A DNA stretch of 64,000 nt from Pseudomonas viridiflava (GCF_900573885.1 NZ_UPSE01000601.1:186001-250000), one strand, 5' to 3'. Shown: positions 49,275 to 58,654, counted from the first letter of the stretch. Program-made: numbers and translations. The notes: generated from the sequence alone by a model not told the origin.

Positions 49275-50042
49275 ATGGGGTTCGGTCATATACAACAGCG
49301 CCGCTTGTCGGACGATATCGTCTCGCAGCTTGAGCGCATGATTCTTGAAGGCACGCTCAAAGCCGGTGAGCGCCTGCCTGCCGAGCGTGCGTTGGCGGAG
49401 CAGTTCGGCGTATCGCGTCCCTCGTTGCGCGAAGCCATTCAGAAACTGGCGGCCAAAGGGCTTTTAGTCAGTCGTCAGGGCGGCGGCAATTATGTGGCGG
49501 AGTCCCTGGGCTCCACCTTCAGTGATCCGCTGCTGCATCTGCTGGAGAGCAATCCTGAAGCCCAGCGCGATTTGCTGGAGTTTCGCCACACCCTGGAAGG
49601 CTCCTGCGCGTTTTACGCGGCGCAGCGTGCTACCGAGCTGGACCATGCGCGGCTGCGCGAGGCGTTTGAGGCGCTGCAACAGTGCTATGCCAGCGAAGGC
49701 AAAGTAAGCCGCGCGGAAGAGGGCGCAGCCGATGCGCGCTTTCACCTGGCCATTGCCGAAGCCAGCCATAACGCCGTGCTGCTTCACACCATTCGCGGCC
49801 TGTTCGACCTGCTCAAGCGCAACGTGGTGACCAACATCGGCGGCATGTACGCCTTGCGCAGCGAGACACGCAAAATGCTCATGCAACAGCATGGCGAGCT
49901 CTATCAGGCGATTATCGAAGGGCGTGCGGAACAGGCGCGGGAGATTTCCAATCGCCATATTCACTACGTGCAGGAAGTGCTGGCCGAAGGGCTGCAAGAG
50001 GCGCAGCGCGTGGCGCGGGCGGAGCGGCGGCAAGGGTTCTAA
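49275..50042 (+). CDS. lldR: GntR-family regulator of lactate genes
   Basis: The protein has 255 residues from the ATG at 49275; an in-frame ATG two codons earlier sits directly on the ribosome site GGAG. The winged helix reads RLSDDIVSQLERMILEGTLK and GVSRPSLREAIQKLAAKGLL, and a FadR-type C-terminal domain (FCD) has metal ligands around HLAIAEASHNAVLLH. It should repress lldP-lldD-dld from the palindrome in the gap and release DNA when lactate binds. Confidence 0.93.
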   Translation: MGFGHIQQRRLSDDIVSQLERMILEGTLKAGERLPAERALAEQFGVSRPSLREAIQKLAAKGLLVSRQGGGNYVAESLGSTFSDPLLHLLESNPEAQRDLLEFRHTLEGSCAFYAAQRATELDHARLREAFEALQQCYASEGKVSRAEEGAADARFHLAIAEASHNAVLLHTIRGLFDLLKRNVVTNIGGMYALRSETRKMLMQQHGELYQAIIEGRAEQAREISNRHIHYVQEVLAEGLQEAQRVARAERRQGF

Positions 50043-50055
50043 GCGCGTTGAAGCA

Positions 50056-50124
50056 AAAAAGCATCGCGGCTGAAGCTGCGCCTACCGATTGTGCGATTCG
50101 TAGGCGCTTCAGTCGCGATGCTTT
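50056..50124. repeat. Paired REP elements (REPIN)
   Basis: AAAAAAGCATCGCGGCTGAAG pairs with CTTCAGTCGCGATGCTTTT across inner arms CGCCTAC and GTAGGCG. Two inverted REP units form one long hairpin between the convergent lldR and smpB genes, where it can also act as a terminator. Confidence 0.85.
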
Positions 50125-50147
50125 TGGAAGCGGCAGGTCTAGCGGCG

Positions 50148-50630
50148 TTAGTCGTCCTTACCTTTGGTACGAACAGCGCGTTGTAGCTCGCGGTCGGAAT
50201 CGCGCTCACGCTCGGTGTGGCGTTTGTCGTATTCCTTCTTACCTTTGCCCAAGCCGATTTCGCACTTGATCAGGTGCGCTTTCCAGTAAATCGACAGTGC
50301 TACGCAGGCATAACCTTTCTGCTGCACCGACGAGGTGAGCTTCTCGATTTCGCGCTTGTTCAGCAGCAACTTGCGGCTACGCACAGGGTCAGCGATCACG
50401 TGGGTACTGGCAGCGGTCAGCGGCGCAATGTGCGCGCCAATCAGCCAGGCTTCATCGTTTTTCAGCAGCACATAGCTGTCGACCAGCTGCGCTTTGCCGG
50501 CACGCAGGCTTTTGACTTCCCAGCCGGCGAGCACCAGACCTGCTTCGAATTTATGTTCGATGAAGTAGTCGTGACGGGCTTTCTTGTTTTGGGCGATGGT
50601 GCCCTGAGGGTGTTTTTTTTGCTTGGCCAT
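50148..50630 (-). CDS. smpB: SmpB, tmRNA-binding protein
   Basis: The protein has 160 residues. KKHPQGTIAQNKKARHDYFI opens the OB fold, and the central GLVLAGWEVKSLRAGKAQL is diagnostic. The basic C-terminal tail (RHTERERDSDRELQRAVRTK) enters the ribosome decoding channel. It binds the tRNA-like part of tmRNA, which is encoded 11 kb to the left. Start is ATG at 50630. Confidence 0.98.
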   Translation of the reverse strand: MAKQKKHPQGTIAQNKKARHDYFIEHKFEAGLVLAGWEVKSLRAGKAQLVDSYVLLKNDEAWLIGAHIAPLTAASTHVIADPVRSRKLLLNKREIEKLTSSVQQKGYACVALSIYWKAHLIKCEIGLGKGKKEYDKRHTERERDSDRELQRAVRTKGKDD

Positions 50631-50805
50631 AGGCGCGGCATTATAAGCAACAGTCCTGCCGCTGGCGACAGTTTACGCAGCCGCTACGCTAATGCTCTCG
50701 TGTTGCCATCAGGGCGCGTGGCCTTGAGAGGCCGGGGTGAATCTCGGACAATGCGCGCCTCTTCTTTTCGGCCTCCCTTGGGCCGCGTTAACCGGCAGGT
50801 TCTAT

Positions 50806-52209
50806 ATGGCAGGCGACAAGGTTTCGATTCATGGCTCATGGGCCAGCCGCTGGGTGTTTATTTTCGCGGCTACCGGCTCGGCGGTGGGTCTGGGCAGCAT
50901 CTGGAAATTCCCGTACATGACCGGCGTGTATGGCGGCGGGGCATTCGTGTTGATGTTCCTGCTGTGTATTGCGCTGCTCGGTGTGCCGGTGATGGTGGCG
51001 GAAACGCTGATCGGTCGCCGCTCCCGGTTAAGCCCCGCGAACGCCTTGCGCGCGTTGGCGGCGCACACATCTCACTCCAACAAATGGTCGTGGGCAGCAT
51101 TCGCCGGAATGGTCACCGCCTTGCTGATCCTTTCTTTCTATAGCGTGGTGGGTGGCTGGGCGCTGGATTACATTCTGGGCGTCGGATGGGGGAAATTTCA
51201 GAACATCGAAGGCGAACAGGCCTCCCGTTATTTCGCCGATATGGTTGCCGATCCATGGCGCCTGATTCTGTGGCACTCAGCCTTTATGCTGTTGTCTGCC
51301 GTAGTGATCGCTCGCGGCGTAGTTGCCGGGCTGGAGCGCAGCTTGCGAATAATGATGCCGCTGCTGTTTGTGCTGTTGCTGATTTTGCTCGGCTACAGCC
51401 TGACCACCGGCCACTTTATGGAAGGGGTGAAATTCATGTTTCATCTCGACCCCTCCAAGCTGATGGATGGCTTGTTGCCTGCCATGGGGCACGCGTTTTT
51501 CTCGTTGAGCGTGGGTATTGGCGCCATTCTGGTTTACGGCGCGTATATGCCCAAGCAGACCTCCATTACCGGAACGGTGGTCAGCGTGGCGTTGCTGGAC
51601 ACCTTCGTTTCACTGGTTGCCGGGCTGGCGTTGTTTCCCATTGTGTTCGCCGCTGGCCTTAATGCGGGCGAGGGGCCGGGCCTGATGTTTGTGACCCTGC
51701 CGCTGGCTTTCGGCAATGTGGCGTTCGGCCAGATCATTGGCGTGGTGTTCTTTGTGCTGGTCACGGTGGCCGCGTGGAGTTCGGCTATTTCGCTGCTGGA
51801 ACCGATGGTGGCGTATCTGGTGGAGCGCACGCGTTTTGGTCGTGCGGCCATCACCTTCGCGCTGGCCTTCGCGTGCTGGTTTGTCGGGCTGGGCACGGTG
51901 TTTTCGTTCAATATCTGGAAGGAAGCGAAGTTTTTCGTGAGCGAAGGCGGCGCTTTCCAGCTCTATCAATGGGGCGCGGCCGGCGGCCTGGACGTGTTTG
52001 GTGTGATCGACTTTTTCACCTCACGCATCATGTTGCCCCTGGGCGCCCTGACGTTTGTAGTGTTCGCCGGCTGGGTAATGGGGCGTGAGGCCGTTCGGGA
52101 CGAACTGGCCATGCGCAACCCCGCCTTGTTCGCCATTACCTTCTTCCTTATGCGTTATGTTGCGCCGCTGGGTATCCTCATCGTGTTCGCTGCGCAGTTA
52201 TTTAAGTGA
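50806..52209 (+). CDS. Sodium-dependent transporter (NSS/SNF family)
   Basis: The protein has 467 residues from the ATG at 50806; an earlier ATG at 50737 gives a poor N-terminus. About twelve membrane helices are visible. The first carries FAATGSAVGLGSIWKFPYMT, the sodium- and substrate-binding segment of the family. These carriers import amino acids or related compounds with sodium. Substrate is not evident from sequence. It is followed at eight bases by ratA. Confidence 0.92.
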   Translation: MAGDKVSIHGSWASRWVFIFAATGSAVGLGSIWKFPYMTGVYGGGAFVLMFLLCIALLGVPVMVAETLIGRRSRLSPANALRALAAHTSHSNKWSWAAFAGMVTALLILSFYSVVGGWALDYILGVGWGKFQNIEGEQASRYFADMVADPWRLILWHSAFMLLSAVVIARGVVAGLERSLRIMMPLLFVLLLILLGYSLTTGHFMEGVKFMFHLDPSKLMDGLLPAMGHAFFSLSVGIGAILVYGAYMPKQTSITGTVVSVALLDTFVSLVAGLALFPIVFAAGLNAGEGPGLMFVTLPLAFGNVAFGQIIGVVFFVLVTVAAWSSAISLLEPMVAYLVERTRFGRAAITFALAFACWFVGLGTVFSFNIWKEAKFFVSEGGAFQLYQWGAAGGLDVFGVIDFFTSRIMLPLGALTFVVFAGWVMGREAVRDELAMRNPALFAITFFLMRYVAPLGILIVFAAQLFK

Positions 52210-52216
52210 GATCTGC

Positions 52217-52651
52217 ATGACTACCCATATTCAACGTTCCGCCTTACTGCCGTATCCGGCCCAGGCCCTGTTTGACTTGGTCAACGACGTCGCGAGTTAT
52301 CCGGAGTTTCTGCCGTGGTGCGCCTCGACTACGGTGATCGAGGAAACCGACACCCTGATGCGTGCCAGCCTTGAAGTGGCCAAAGGCGGCCTGAGCCAGC
52401 GCTTCGTTACACGCAACACGCTGGTGAACGGGCAGAGCATCGAGATGAATCTGGAGGAAGGCCCGTTCACTGAGTTGCACGGTGTGTGGCAGTTCAAAGC
52501 GCTGACGGACAAGGCCTGCAAAATCAGCCTGGATCTGTCCTTCGAGTATTCCGGGCAATTGGTACGCGCAACGTTGGGGCCACTGTTCAATCAGGCGGCC
52601 AACACCCTGGTGGATGCGTTCTGTCAGCGGGCCAAAGAGTTGTATGGCTGA
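52217..52651 (+). CDS. ratA: RatA/COQ10-like START-domain protein
   Basis: The protein has 144 residues from the ATG at 52217. Motifs such as RSALLPYPAQALFDLVNDVA and YPEFLPWC mark the SRPBCC/polyketide-cyclase fold of the RatA and Coq10 family. The E. coli protein has been described both as a ribosome-association toxin and as a ubiquinone-binding chaperone; the second role is more likely for a widespread core gene. The stop overlaps rnfH by eight bases. Confidence 0.93.
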   Translation: MTTHIQRSALLPYPAQALFDLVNDVASYPEFLPWCASTTVIEETDTLMRASLEVAKGGLSQRFVTRNTLVNGQSIEMNLEEGPFTELHGVWQFKALTDKACKISLDLSFEYSGQLVRATLGPLFNQAANTLVDAFCQRAKELYG

Positions 52652-52949
52652 TACGTTGATCAACGTTGAAGTAGTTTACGCCCAGGCGAGTGCTCAGCGG
52701 TTGCTGCGCTTGCAGGTGCCGACCGGCACAACGGCTCGGCAGGCGGTAGAGCGCTCCGGGCTGGCCGCGGAATGTGCCGAGCTCGATCTGCAAGCCTGTC
52801 CGCTGGGCATTTTCGGCAAGACGCTGGCAGATGCACAGACGCGTGAGCTGGAAGAGGGCGACCGGGTCGAGATCTACCGGCCGCTGCTGGCGGATCCGAA
52901 AGAGGTTCGCAAGCAGCGCGCGGCGAAGGCGGCAGCGAAGCGGCAATAA
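52644..52949 (+). CDS. rnfH: RnfH-family ubiquitin-like protein
   Basis: The protein has 101 residues from the ATG at 52644. INVEVVYAQASAQRLLRLQV begins a beta-grasp fold, CPLGIFGKTL is diagnostic of UPF0125/RnfH, and a basic Ala/Lys tail follows. It almost always follows ratA. Its molecular role is not settled. Confidence 0.94.
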   Translation: MADTLINVEVVYAQASAQRLLRLQVPTGTTARQAVERSGLAAECAELDLQACPLGIFGKTLADAQTRELEEGDRVEIYRPLLADPKEVRKQRAAKAAAKRQ

Positions 52950-53000
52950 GAGGTTAAGCGCGGACGGTTTAGCGCGTGACAAAGCCCATAGTCAGGCAAC

Positions 53001-53028
53001 AAAAAGCCCGGACATGTCCGGGCTTTTT
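53001..53028. terminator. Bidirectional terminator between rnfH and bamE
   Basis: AAAAAGCCCGGACATGTCC followed by GGGCTTTTT is a perfect stem with A5 and T5 tracts between convergent genes. Confidence 0.92.
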
Positions 53029-53044
53029 CGTGTCGCCAGCGCAG

Positions 53045-53563
53045 TTACTGCGGCGAGGTTTCCAGCGGAGTCGGGGTCGGAACCGGTACGGTCTCGACGT
53101 CGACGTCTTTCTGGATTTTTTCCAGCAGCGAACCCGGTTTGGCCGGCTCTTCCGGCTTGGCGTTTTCTTCTGCTTTCGGCGTTGCGGCCGGCGCGTCATT
53201 CGGGCCGAGAATTTCCTGATCGCGGCTCACGCCCGGCATGAAGTCGCCAGACAGGCCCGCCAGTTGGTCGTTGGCGTCGAAGAGGATGCTCACGCGTTCT
53301 TGCAGACGCTGACGGCCGCCAGGCTGGATGCTGTAGAGGTAATCCCAGCGATTGGCGTGGAAGGTGTCGGTAATCATCGGGTTGCCCATGATAAACCGCA
53401 CTTGGCGTCTGGTCATTCCAGGCTTCAACTGGTCTATCATGTCCTGCGTCACGACATTGCCCTGCTGGATGTCGATTTTATAAACCCCGGGGAATGAACA
53501 GCCGGCGAGTGCGAGTAAGCCCACAACGGTGAGGCTAGTCAGCAAGAGCTTGGTGTTTTGCAT
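53045..53563 (-). CDS. bamE: BamE/OmlA outer-membrane assembly lipoprotein
   Basis: The protein has 172 residues from the ATG at 53563. The lipobox LALAGC puts the lipidated cysteine at about residue 22. The BamE core (about 32-110) contains VTQDMIDQLKPGMTRRQVRF and GNPMITDTFHANRWDYLY. A Pro/Glu/Lys-rich tail of about 60 residues (PKAEENAKPEEPAKPG) goes beyond the E. coli protein and is common in Pseudomonas OmlA. It is part of the BAM complex that inserts beta-barrel proteins. It is divergent from fur. Confidence 0.96.
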   Translation of the reverse strand: MQNTKLLLTSLTVVGLLALAGCSFPGVYKIDIQQGNVVTQDMIDQLKPGMTRRQVRFIMGNPMITDTFHANRWDYLYSIQPGGRQRLQERVSILFDANDQLAGLSGDFMPGVSRDQEILGPNDAPAATPKAEENAKPEEPAKPGSLLEKIQKDVDVETVPVPTPTPLETSPQ

Positions 53564-53660
53564 CGGTGGGAGACTTCCACTATCTTGGCTGGGCAATTTG
53601 GCCACCGATCATACCTGCATTGAAGGGAGCTGCGAAGCAGCAACCACGAGAAAGCTGACC

Positions 53661-54065
53661 ATGGTAGAAAATAGCGAACTACGTAAAGCTGGCCTGAAAG
53701 TGACCCTGCCGCGGGTCAAGATTCTGCAGATGCTCGACTCTGCAGAGCAGCGCCATATGAGTGCGGAAGATGTCTACAAGGCACTGATGGAGGCTGGCGA
53801 GGATGTGGGTTTGGCCACGGTCTACCGTGTTCTGACACAGTTCGAAGCTGCTGGTCTCGTGGTGCGTCATAACTTCGATGGCGGTCATGCCGTATTCGAA
53901 CTGGCCGATGGTGGTCACCACGATCACATGGTCTGTGTTGACTCCGGTGAAGTGATCGAATTCTTCGACGCTGAGATCGAGAAGCGACAGAAGGAAATCG
54001 TGCGGGAGCATGGTTTTGAGCTGGTTGATCACAACCTGGTGTTATACGTGCGTAAGAAACGCTAA
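53661..54065 (+). CDS. fur: Ferric uptake regulator Fur
   Basis: The protein has 134 residues from the ATG at 53661. The DNA-binding helix is in HMSAEDVYKALMEAGEDVGL and TVYRVLTQFEAAGLV. The metal-binding stretch is GGHHDHMVCVDSGEVIEF. The length is that of Pseudomonas Fur, and the C-terminal CxxC pair of E. coli is absent, as in other pseudomonads. It is the global iron-dependent repressor. Divergence from bamE is conserved in the genus. No clear Fur box was recognised in the 97-base gap. Confidence 0.97.
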   Translation: MVENSELRKAGLKVTLPRVKILQMLDSAEQRHMSAEDVYKALMEAGEDVGLATVYRVLTQFEAAGLVVRHNFDGGHAVFELADGGHHDHMVCVDSGEVIEFFDAEIEKRQKEIVREHGFELVDHNLVLYVRKKR

Positions 54066-54120
54066 TTAGCGCTTTGGGGTTCACCGACCAGAAGCTGTCG
54101 TTCAGGTTTGTGTCCCTATA

Positions 54121-54155
54121 AAAAACGCCGCGTCTCGAGAGAGCGCGGCGTTTTT
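54121..54155. terminator. Bidirectional terminator between fur and recN
   Basis: AAAAACGCCGCG and CGCGGCGTTTTT pair around an 11-base loop between the convergent genes. Confidence 0.9.
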
Positions 54156-54169
54156 CGTAACGGCGGTTA

Positions 54170-55849
54170 TTAAGCGTTGGCCGCAGCGCTGCTGACCATT
54201 TTCCTTGCATGGGCCAGCGACTCTTCGGTGAGATCCACGCCGCCCAACATCCGCGCCACTTCTTCCACGCGGCCGGCGCTGTCGAGGGTCGCCACGGCCG
54301 TGTGGGTTTCGCCATCACCGCGCGCCTTGTGGACGAACAAATGCTGGTGCCCCTGCGCTGCCACTTGCGGCAGGTGGGTGACGGTAAGTACCTGGCCGCG
54401 TTCACCGAGCCGGCGCAGCAGTTGGCCGACCACTTCGGCTGTGGGGCCGCCAATGCCGACGTCCACTTCGTCAAATACCAGCGTCGGCACGCGCGAGGTC
54501 TGCGCTGTGATCACCTGAATCGCCAGGCTGATACGCGACAGCTCGCCGCCGGAAGCAACCTTCGCGAGCGCCTTCAAGGGCTGGCCCGGGTTGGCGCTGA
54601 CCAGGAACTCGACGTGTTCAAGCCCTTGCGGGTGCGGATCGGCGCTGTTGGTCTGGTGCAGTTCGATGGTAAAGCGCCCGCCAGGCATGCCCAGGCGCTG
54701 CATTTCCACTTCAACGGCGCGGGCCAGGTTGCTGGCGGCGCCGTGGCGAAGTGCGCTGAGTTCTTCGGCTTTTTCCTGGTAATGACGTGCGAACGCCGTC
54801 AGCTCTTCGGCAAGTCGCTCGGTGGCTTGGTCGTCTGCGTTAAGGCTTTCCAGCTCCTCGAACAACTGCTGCTGCAGATTCGCCAGTTCACTGGGCAGAA
54901 TACGGTGTTTGCGCGCCAGGGTATAAATGGTGTCGAGGCGTTCTTCGAGTAGCTGGAGACGCTCGGGGTCGGCGTCGAAGTGGTCGAGAAAGCGGTTCAG
55001 TTCACCGATGGCTTCTTCCACTTGAATCTGCGCGCTGGCGAGCAGATTGACCGCCTCACCCAGCGAGCCCGGCTGGCTGCGGAAGTTGCTCAGGCGGCTC
55101 ACGCTGCTGGTCAATGCAGACAGCACGTTGCCGCCGTCATTTTCGCTGCATTGCTCGATGACCAGCCGGCAGGCGCTCAAAAGGCCCTCGGCATTCGTCA
55201 GGGTTTTGTGTTCCTGCTCGAGCTGCTCCAGCTCGTTTTCGCCGAGGCCGAGGTTGTCCAGTTCCTCCAGCTGATAGCTGAGCAACTGATGGCGTGCGCG
55301 TTGTTCATCGCTGGCGCTCGAGAGGCGCTCGAGTTCGTTCCGAGTCTGCTTCCAGCGCTGCGCAGCCAACTGCACCTGCCGCGCCAATTCCTGGCTGCCA
55401 GCGAACTCGTCCAGCAGACGGCGGTGTGTTTCCGGCTTCAGCAGGGACTGGTGTTCGTGCTGGTTGTGGATATCGATGAGCAATTCACCGATTGCTTTCA
55501 AGTCGCCTTGCGGGCATGGCGAGCCGTTGATGTAACCGCGTGAGCGGCCTTCGGCGGTGATGACGCGGCGCAGGATGCACGGGCCGTCGTTATCCAGATC
55601 GCGCTCTGCAAGCCAGGCTTTGGCTTCGGGAATGTCGGAGAGATCGAAGCTGGCGAGAATGTCTGCTTTATCGGCGCCGGGGCGCACGACGCCGCTGTCG
55701 GCGCGGTCGCCAAGCGTGAGGCCGAGGGCGTCGAGCATGATCGATTTGCCGGCGCCGGTTTCGCCGGTGATCACGCTCATTCCGCCATTCAGCTCGAGGT
55801 CGAGGTGCTCGACGATGGCGTAGTTGTGTACGGAGAGATGTACCAGCAT
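54170..55849 (-). CDS. recN: DNA repair protein RecN
   Basis: The protein has 559 residues from the ATG at 55849. Walker A is GETGAGKS near residue 30, long coiled-coil arms occupy about 160-365, the ABC signature region is ASGGELSRISLAIQVI, and Walker B is LVFDEVDVGIGG. RecN is an SMC-like ATPase that holds DNA ends near double-strand breaks for recombination. The LexA box at 55873-55888, 24 bases before the start, makes it SOS-controlled. Confidence 0.97.
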   Translation of the reverse strand: MLVHLSVHNYAIVEHLDLELNGGMSVITGETGAGKSIMLDALGLTLGDRADSGVVRPGADKADILASFDLSDIPEAKAWLAERDLDNDGPCILRRVITAEGRSRGYINGSPCPQGDLKAIGELLIDIHNQHEHQSLLKPETHRRLLDEFAGSQELARQVQLAAQRWKQTRNELERLSSASDEQRARHQLLSYQLEELDNLGLGENELEQLEQEHKTLTNAEGLLSACRLVIEQCSENDGGNVLSALTSSVSRLSNFRSQPGSLGEAVNLLASAQIQVEEAIGELNRFLDHFDADPERLQLLEERLDTIYTLARKHRILPSELANLQQQLFEELESLNADDQATERLAEELTAFARHYQEKAEELSALRHGAASNLARAVEVEMQRLGMPGGRFTIELHQTNSADPHPQGLEHVEFLVSANPGQPLKALAKVASGGELSRISLAIQVITAQTSRVPTLVFDEVDVGIGGPTAEVVGQLLRRLGERGQVLTVTHLPQVAAQGHQHLFVHKARGDGETHTAVATLDSAGRVEEVARMLGGVDLTEESLAHARKMVSSAAANA

Positions 55850-55872
55850 GGCGGAGGCTCCAGGCATAAAGT

Positions 55873-55888
55873 CTGGTTATTTATACAG
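55873..55888. promoter_or_regulatory. LexA (SOS) box upstream of recN
   Basis: CTGGTTATTTATACAG matches CTG-N10-CAG with an AT-rich core and lies 24 bases before the recN start. Confidence 0.85.
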
Positions 55889-55921
55889 TGTTTGTTTTGT
55901 GCCTGACAATCCTCCCTTGCT

Positions 55922-55950
55922 CTTGAATCGTCAGATTGTGACCCCATATA
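55922..55950 (+). promoter_or_regulatory. Sigma-32 heat-shock promoter of grpE
   Basis: CTTGAA (55922-55927), a 14-base spacer and CCCCATATA (55942-55950) fit the RpoH consensus closely. The promoter sits 96 bases before grpE and would drive the grpE-dnaK-dnaJ cluster on heat shock. Confidence 0.88.
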
Positions 55951-56045
55951 AGCGGCAGAACCGTGAGTTGAGGCTCGCGAATTGAATACTCACCGCTCGG
56001 AACGGTTTAGCCCGAGCAGGCAAGCGATATAAAGAGGAGAACCGC

Positions 56046-56615
56046 ATGGCCGACGAACAAACCCAGAACGCCCAGAATCCAGACATCGAAAATGCTGCCG
56101 AGGCGGCAGTGGGCGAAGACCTGGCGGCCCGCGTGCAAACGTTGGAAGAACAGCTGGCTGCTGCACAGGACCAGGCATTGCGCGTTGCGGCTGATATGCA
56201 GAACGTGCGCCGCCGCGCCGAGCAGGACATTGAGAAGGCGCACAAGTTTGCCCTGGAAAAATTTGCCAATGACCTGCTGCCAGTTGTCGACAGCCTTGAG
56301 CGTGGTCTGGAGTTGTCCAACCCGAACGACGAGGCGATCAAGCCTGTACGTGAGGGCATCGAGCTGACGCTCAAGCTGTTCCAGGACACGCTCAAGCGTT
56401 ACAACCTCGAAGCCATTGATCCGCACGGCGCGCCGTTCAACGCCGAGCATCATCAGGCCATGGCGATGCAAGAGAGCACCAGCGTTGAGCCCAATAGTGT
56501 GCTCAAGGTGTTCCAGAAAGGTTACCTGCTCAATGGCCGTCTGCTGCGCCCCGCGATGGTGGTGGTCAGCAAGGCGCCTGCCGAGCCGCAACCATCGATT
56601 GACGAGCAGGCTTGA
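56046..56615 (+). CDS. grpE: GrpE nucleotide exchange factor
   Basis: The protein has 189 residues. An acidic N-terminus and a long dimerising helix (about 30-90, AARVQTLEEQLAAAQDQALR) are followed by the beta-domain with FALEKFANDLLPVVDSLERG and VEPNSVLKVFQKGYLLNGRL. It releases ADP from DnaK. AGGAGA lies before the ATG. Confidence 0.97.
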   Translation: MADEQTQNAQNPDIENAAEAAVGEDLAARVQTLEEQLAAAQDQALRVAADMQNVRRRAEQDIEKAHKFALEKFANDLLPVVDSLERGLELSNPNDEAIKPVREGIELTLKLFQDTLKRYNLEAIDPHGAPFNAEHHQAMAMQESTSVEPNSVLKVFQKGYLLNGRLLRPAMVVVSKAPAEPQPSIDEQA

Positions 56616-56715
56616 AATTCGCCGTAAGGCCCCCATTTATCAGTCAAGCGTTTAAGTGCTACCGCAGTTAGCCACCACTGCTGCGGCAACCAAATTCAGT
56701 TTCAGGAGAGCAAAC

Positions 56716-58632
56716 ATGGGCAGAATTATCGGTATCGACCTGGGGACCACCAACTCCTGCGTCTCGATCCTCGAAAACGGCAGCGTCAAGGTGTTGGAAA
56801 ACGCCGAAGGCGCGCGTACCACTCCTTCGATCATTGCTTACACCAACGACGGCGAAATTCTCGTTGGTCAGTCGGCCAAGCGTCAGGCCGTGACTAACCC
56901 GCACAACACCTTGTATGCGGTAAAGCGTCTGATCGGTCGTCGTTTCGAAGAAAACGTCGTACAGAAAGACATCGAGATGGTGCCGTACAAAATTGTCAAA
57001 GCTGACAACGGCGACGCCTGGGTGGAAGTGAAAGGCCAGAAAATGGCACCGCCACAAATTTCCGCCGAAGTGCTGAAGAAAATGAAGAAAACCGCCGAAG
57101 ACTACCTCGGCGAGCCAGTGACCGAAGCGGTAATCACCGTTCCGGCCTACTTCAACGACAGCCAGCGCCAGGCCACCAAAGACGCCGGCCGCATCGCCGG
57201 TCTGGAAGTGAAGCGCATCATCAACGAACCAACCGCAGCCGCTTTGGCTTACGGTATGGACAAGGCCAAGGGCGATCACACCGTGATCGTTTACGACCTG
57301 GGTGGCGGTACCTTCGATATCTCGGTAATTGAAATTGCCGAAGTCGATGGCGAGCACCAGTTCGAAGTGTTGGCCACTAACGGCGACACCTTCCTCGGTG
57401 GTGAAGACTTCGACATTCGTCTGATCGATTACCTCGTTGACGAATTCAAGAAAGAAAGCGGCATCAACCTCAAAGGTGATCCGTTGGCCATGCAGCGTCT
57501 GAAAGAAGCCGCTGAAAAAGCCAAGATCGAGCTGTCGTCTGCTCAGCAGACCGACGTCAACCTGCCGTACATCACTGCAGACGCTAGCGGTCCTAAGCAC
57601 TTGAACGTGAAGATTTCGCGCGCCAAGTTGGAGTCGCTGGTTGAAGACCTGGTGCAGCGCACCATCGAGCCGTGCCGTATCGCGTTGAAAGACGCCGGTA
57701 TCGACGTTGGCGCGATCCACGACGTGATCCTCGTCGGTGGTCAGACCCGTATGCCGCTGGTACAGAAACTGGTTACCGATTTCTTCGGTAAGGAAGCGCG
57801 TAAAGACGTTAACCCGGACGAAGCCGTGGCCATGGGTGCTGCGATTCAAGGCGCCGTGCTGGCTGGTGACGTGAAAGACGTGTTGCTGCTGGACGTAAGC
57901 CCGCTGACTCTGGGTATCGAAACCATGGGCGGCGTGATGACCGCGCTGATCGAGAAAAACACCACGATTCCTACCAAGAAATCTCAGGTGTTCTCGACTG
58001 CCGATGACAACCAGGGCGCGGTGACCATTCACGTGTTGCAAGGCGAGCGCAAGCAAGCCGCGCAGAACAAGTCGCTGGGCAAGTTCGATCTGGCCGAGAT
58101 TCCGCCAGCGCCACGTGGCGTGCCGCAAATTGAAGTGACCTTCGATATCGACGCCAACGGCATCCTGCACGTGTCGGCGAAAGACAAGGCCACTGGCAAG
58201 CAGCAGTCCATCGTGATCAAGGCCAACTCCGGTCTGTCCGAGGAAGAAATCGAACAAATGGTGCGTGATGCCGAGGCCAATGCCGAGGAAGACCGCAAGT
58301 TCGAAGAGCTGGCTGCCGCTCGTAACCAAGGCGATGCTTTGGTTCACGCAACCCGTAAGATGATCACCGAAGCGGGCGACAAAGCCACTGCGGATGAGAA
58401 GGCTGCGATCGAGAAGGCGCTGGGTGAACTTGAAGTTGCCATCAAAGGCGACAGCAAGGAAACCATCGACGCCAAAGTGGCTGCACTCTCCGAAGCGACC
58501 GCTCCGCTGGCTCAGAAAATGTACGCCGAGCAGCCTCAGGCTGGTGAAGCGGCACCTGGCCAGGAAGAAGCCAAAGGCGGCGCTGACGATGTAGTCGACG
58601 CCGAGTTTGAAGAGGTCAAGGAAAACAAGTAA
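56716..58632 (+). CDS. dnaK: DnaK (Hsp70) chaperone
   Basis: The protein has 638 residues from the ATG at 56716 (AGGAGAG before it), not the upstream in-frame start at 56656. IIGIDLGTTNSCVSIL begins the ATPase domain; DLGGGTFDIS and ILVGGQTRMP are phosphate motifs. The substrate-binding domain starts near LLLDVSPLTLGIETMGG, and the C-terminus ends EFEEVKENK. It folds and protects proteins with DnaJ and GrpE encoded beside it. A 559-codon antisense frame lies under it and is a coding shadow. Confidence 0.99.
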   Translation: MGRIIGIDLGTTNSCVSILENGSVKVLENAEGARTTPSIIAYTNDGEILVGQSAKRQAVTNPHNTLYAVKRLIGRRFEENVVQKDIEMVPYKIVKADNGDAWVEVKGQKMAPPQISAEVLKKMKKTAEDYLGEPVTEAVITVPAYFNDSQRQATKDAGRIAGLEVKRIINEPTAAALAYGMDKAKGDHTVIVYDLGGGTFDISVIEIAEVDGEHQFEVLATNGDTFLGGEDFDIRLIDYLVDEFKKESGINLKGDPLAMQRLKEAAEKAKIELSSAQQTDVNLPYITADASGPKHLNVKISRAKLESLVEDLVQRTIEPCRIALKDAGIDVGAIHDVILVGGQTRMPLVQKLVTDFFGKEARKDVNPDEAVAMGAAIQGAVLAGDVKDVLLLDVSPLTLGIETMGGVMTALIEKNTTIPTKKSQVFSTADDNQGAVTIHVLQGERKQAAQNKSLGKFDLAEIPPAPRGVPQIEVTFDIDANGILHVSAKDKATGKQQSIVIKANSGLSEEEIEQMVRDAEANAEEDRKFEELAAARNQGDALVHATRKMITEAGDKATADEKAAIEKALGELEVAIKGDSKETIDAKVAALSEATAPLAQKMYAEQPQAGEAAPGQEEAKGGADDVVDAEFEEVKENK

Positions 58633-58654
58633 GCGTCCATTTGCTTGCTCTCCA

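Noticed and set aside
56668..58347. 559-codon frame antisense to dnaK
   Set aside because: Follows from the codon pattern of the highly conserved dnaK gene; composition is His/Gln/Val-rich and there is no ribosome site or protein family.
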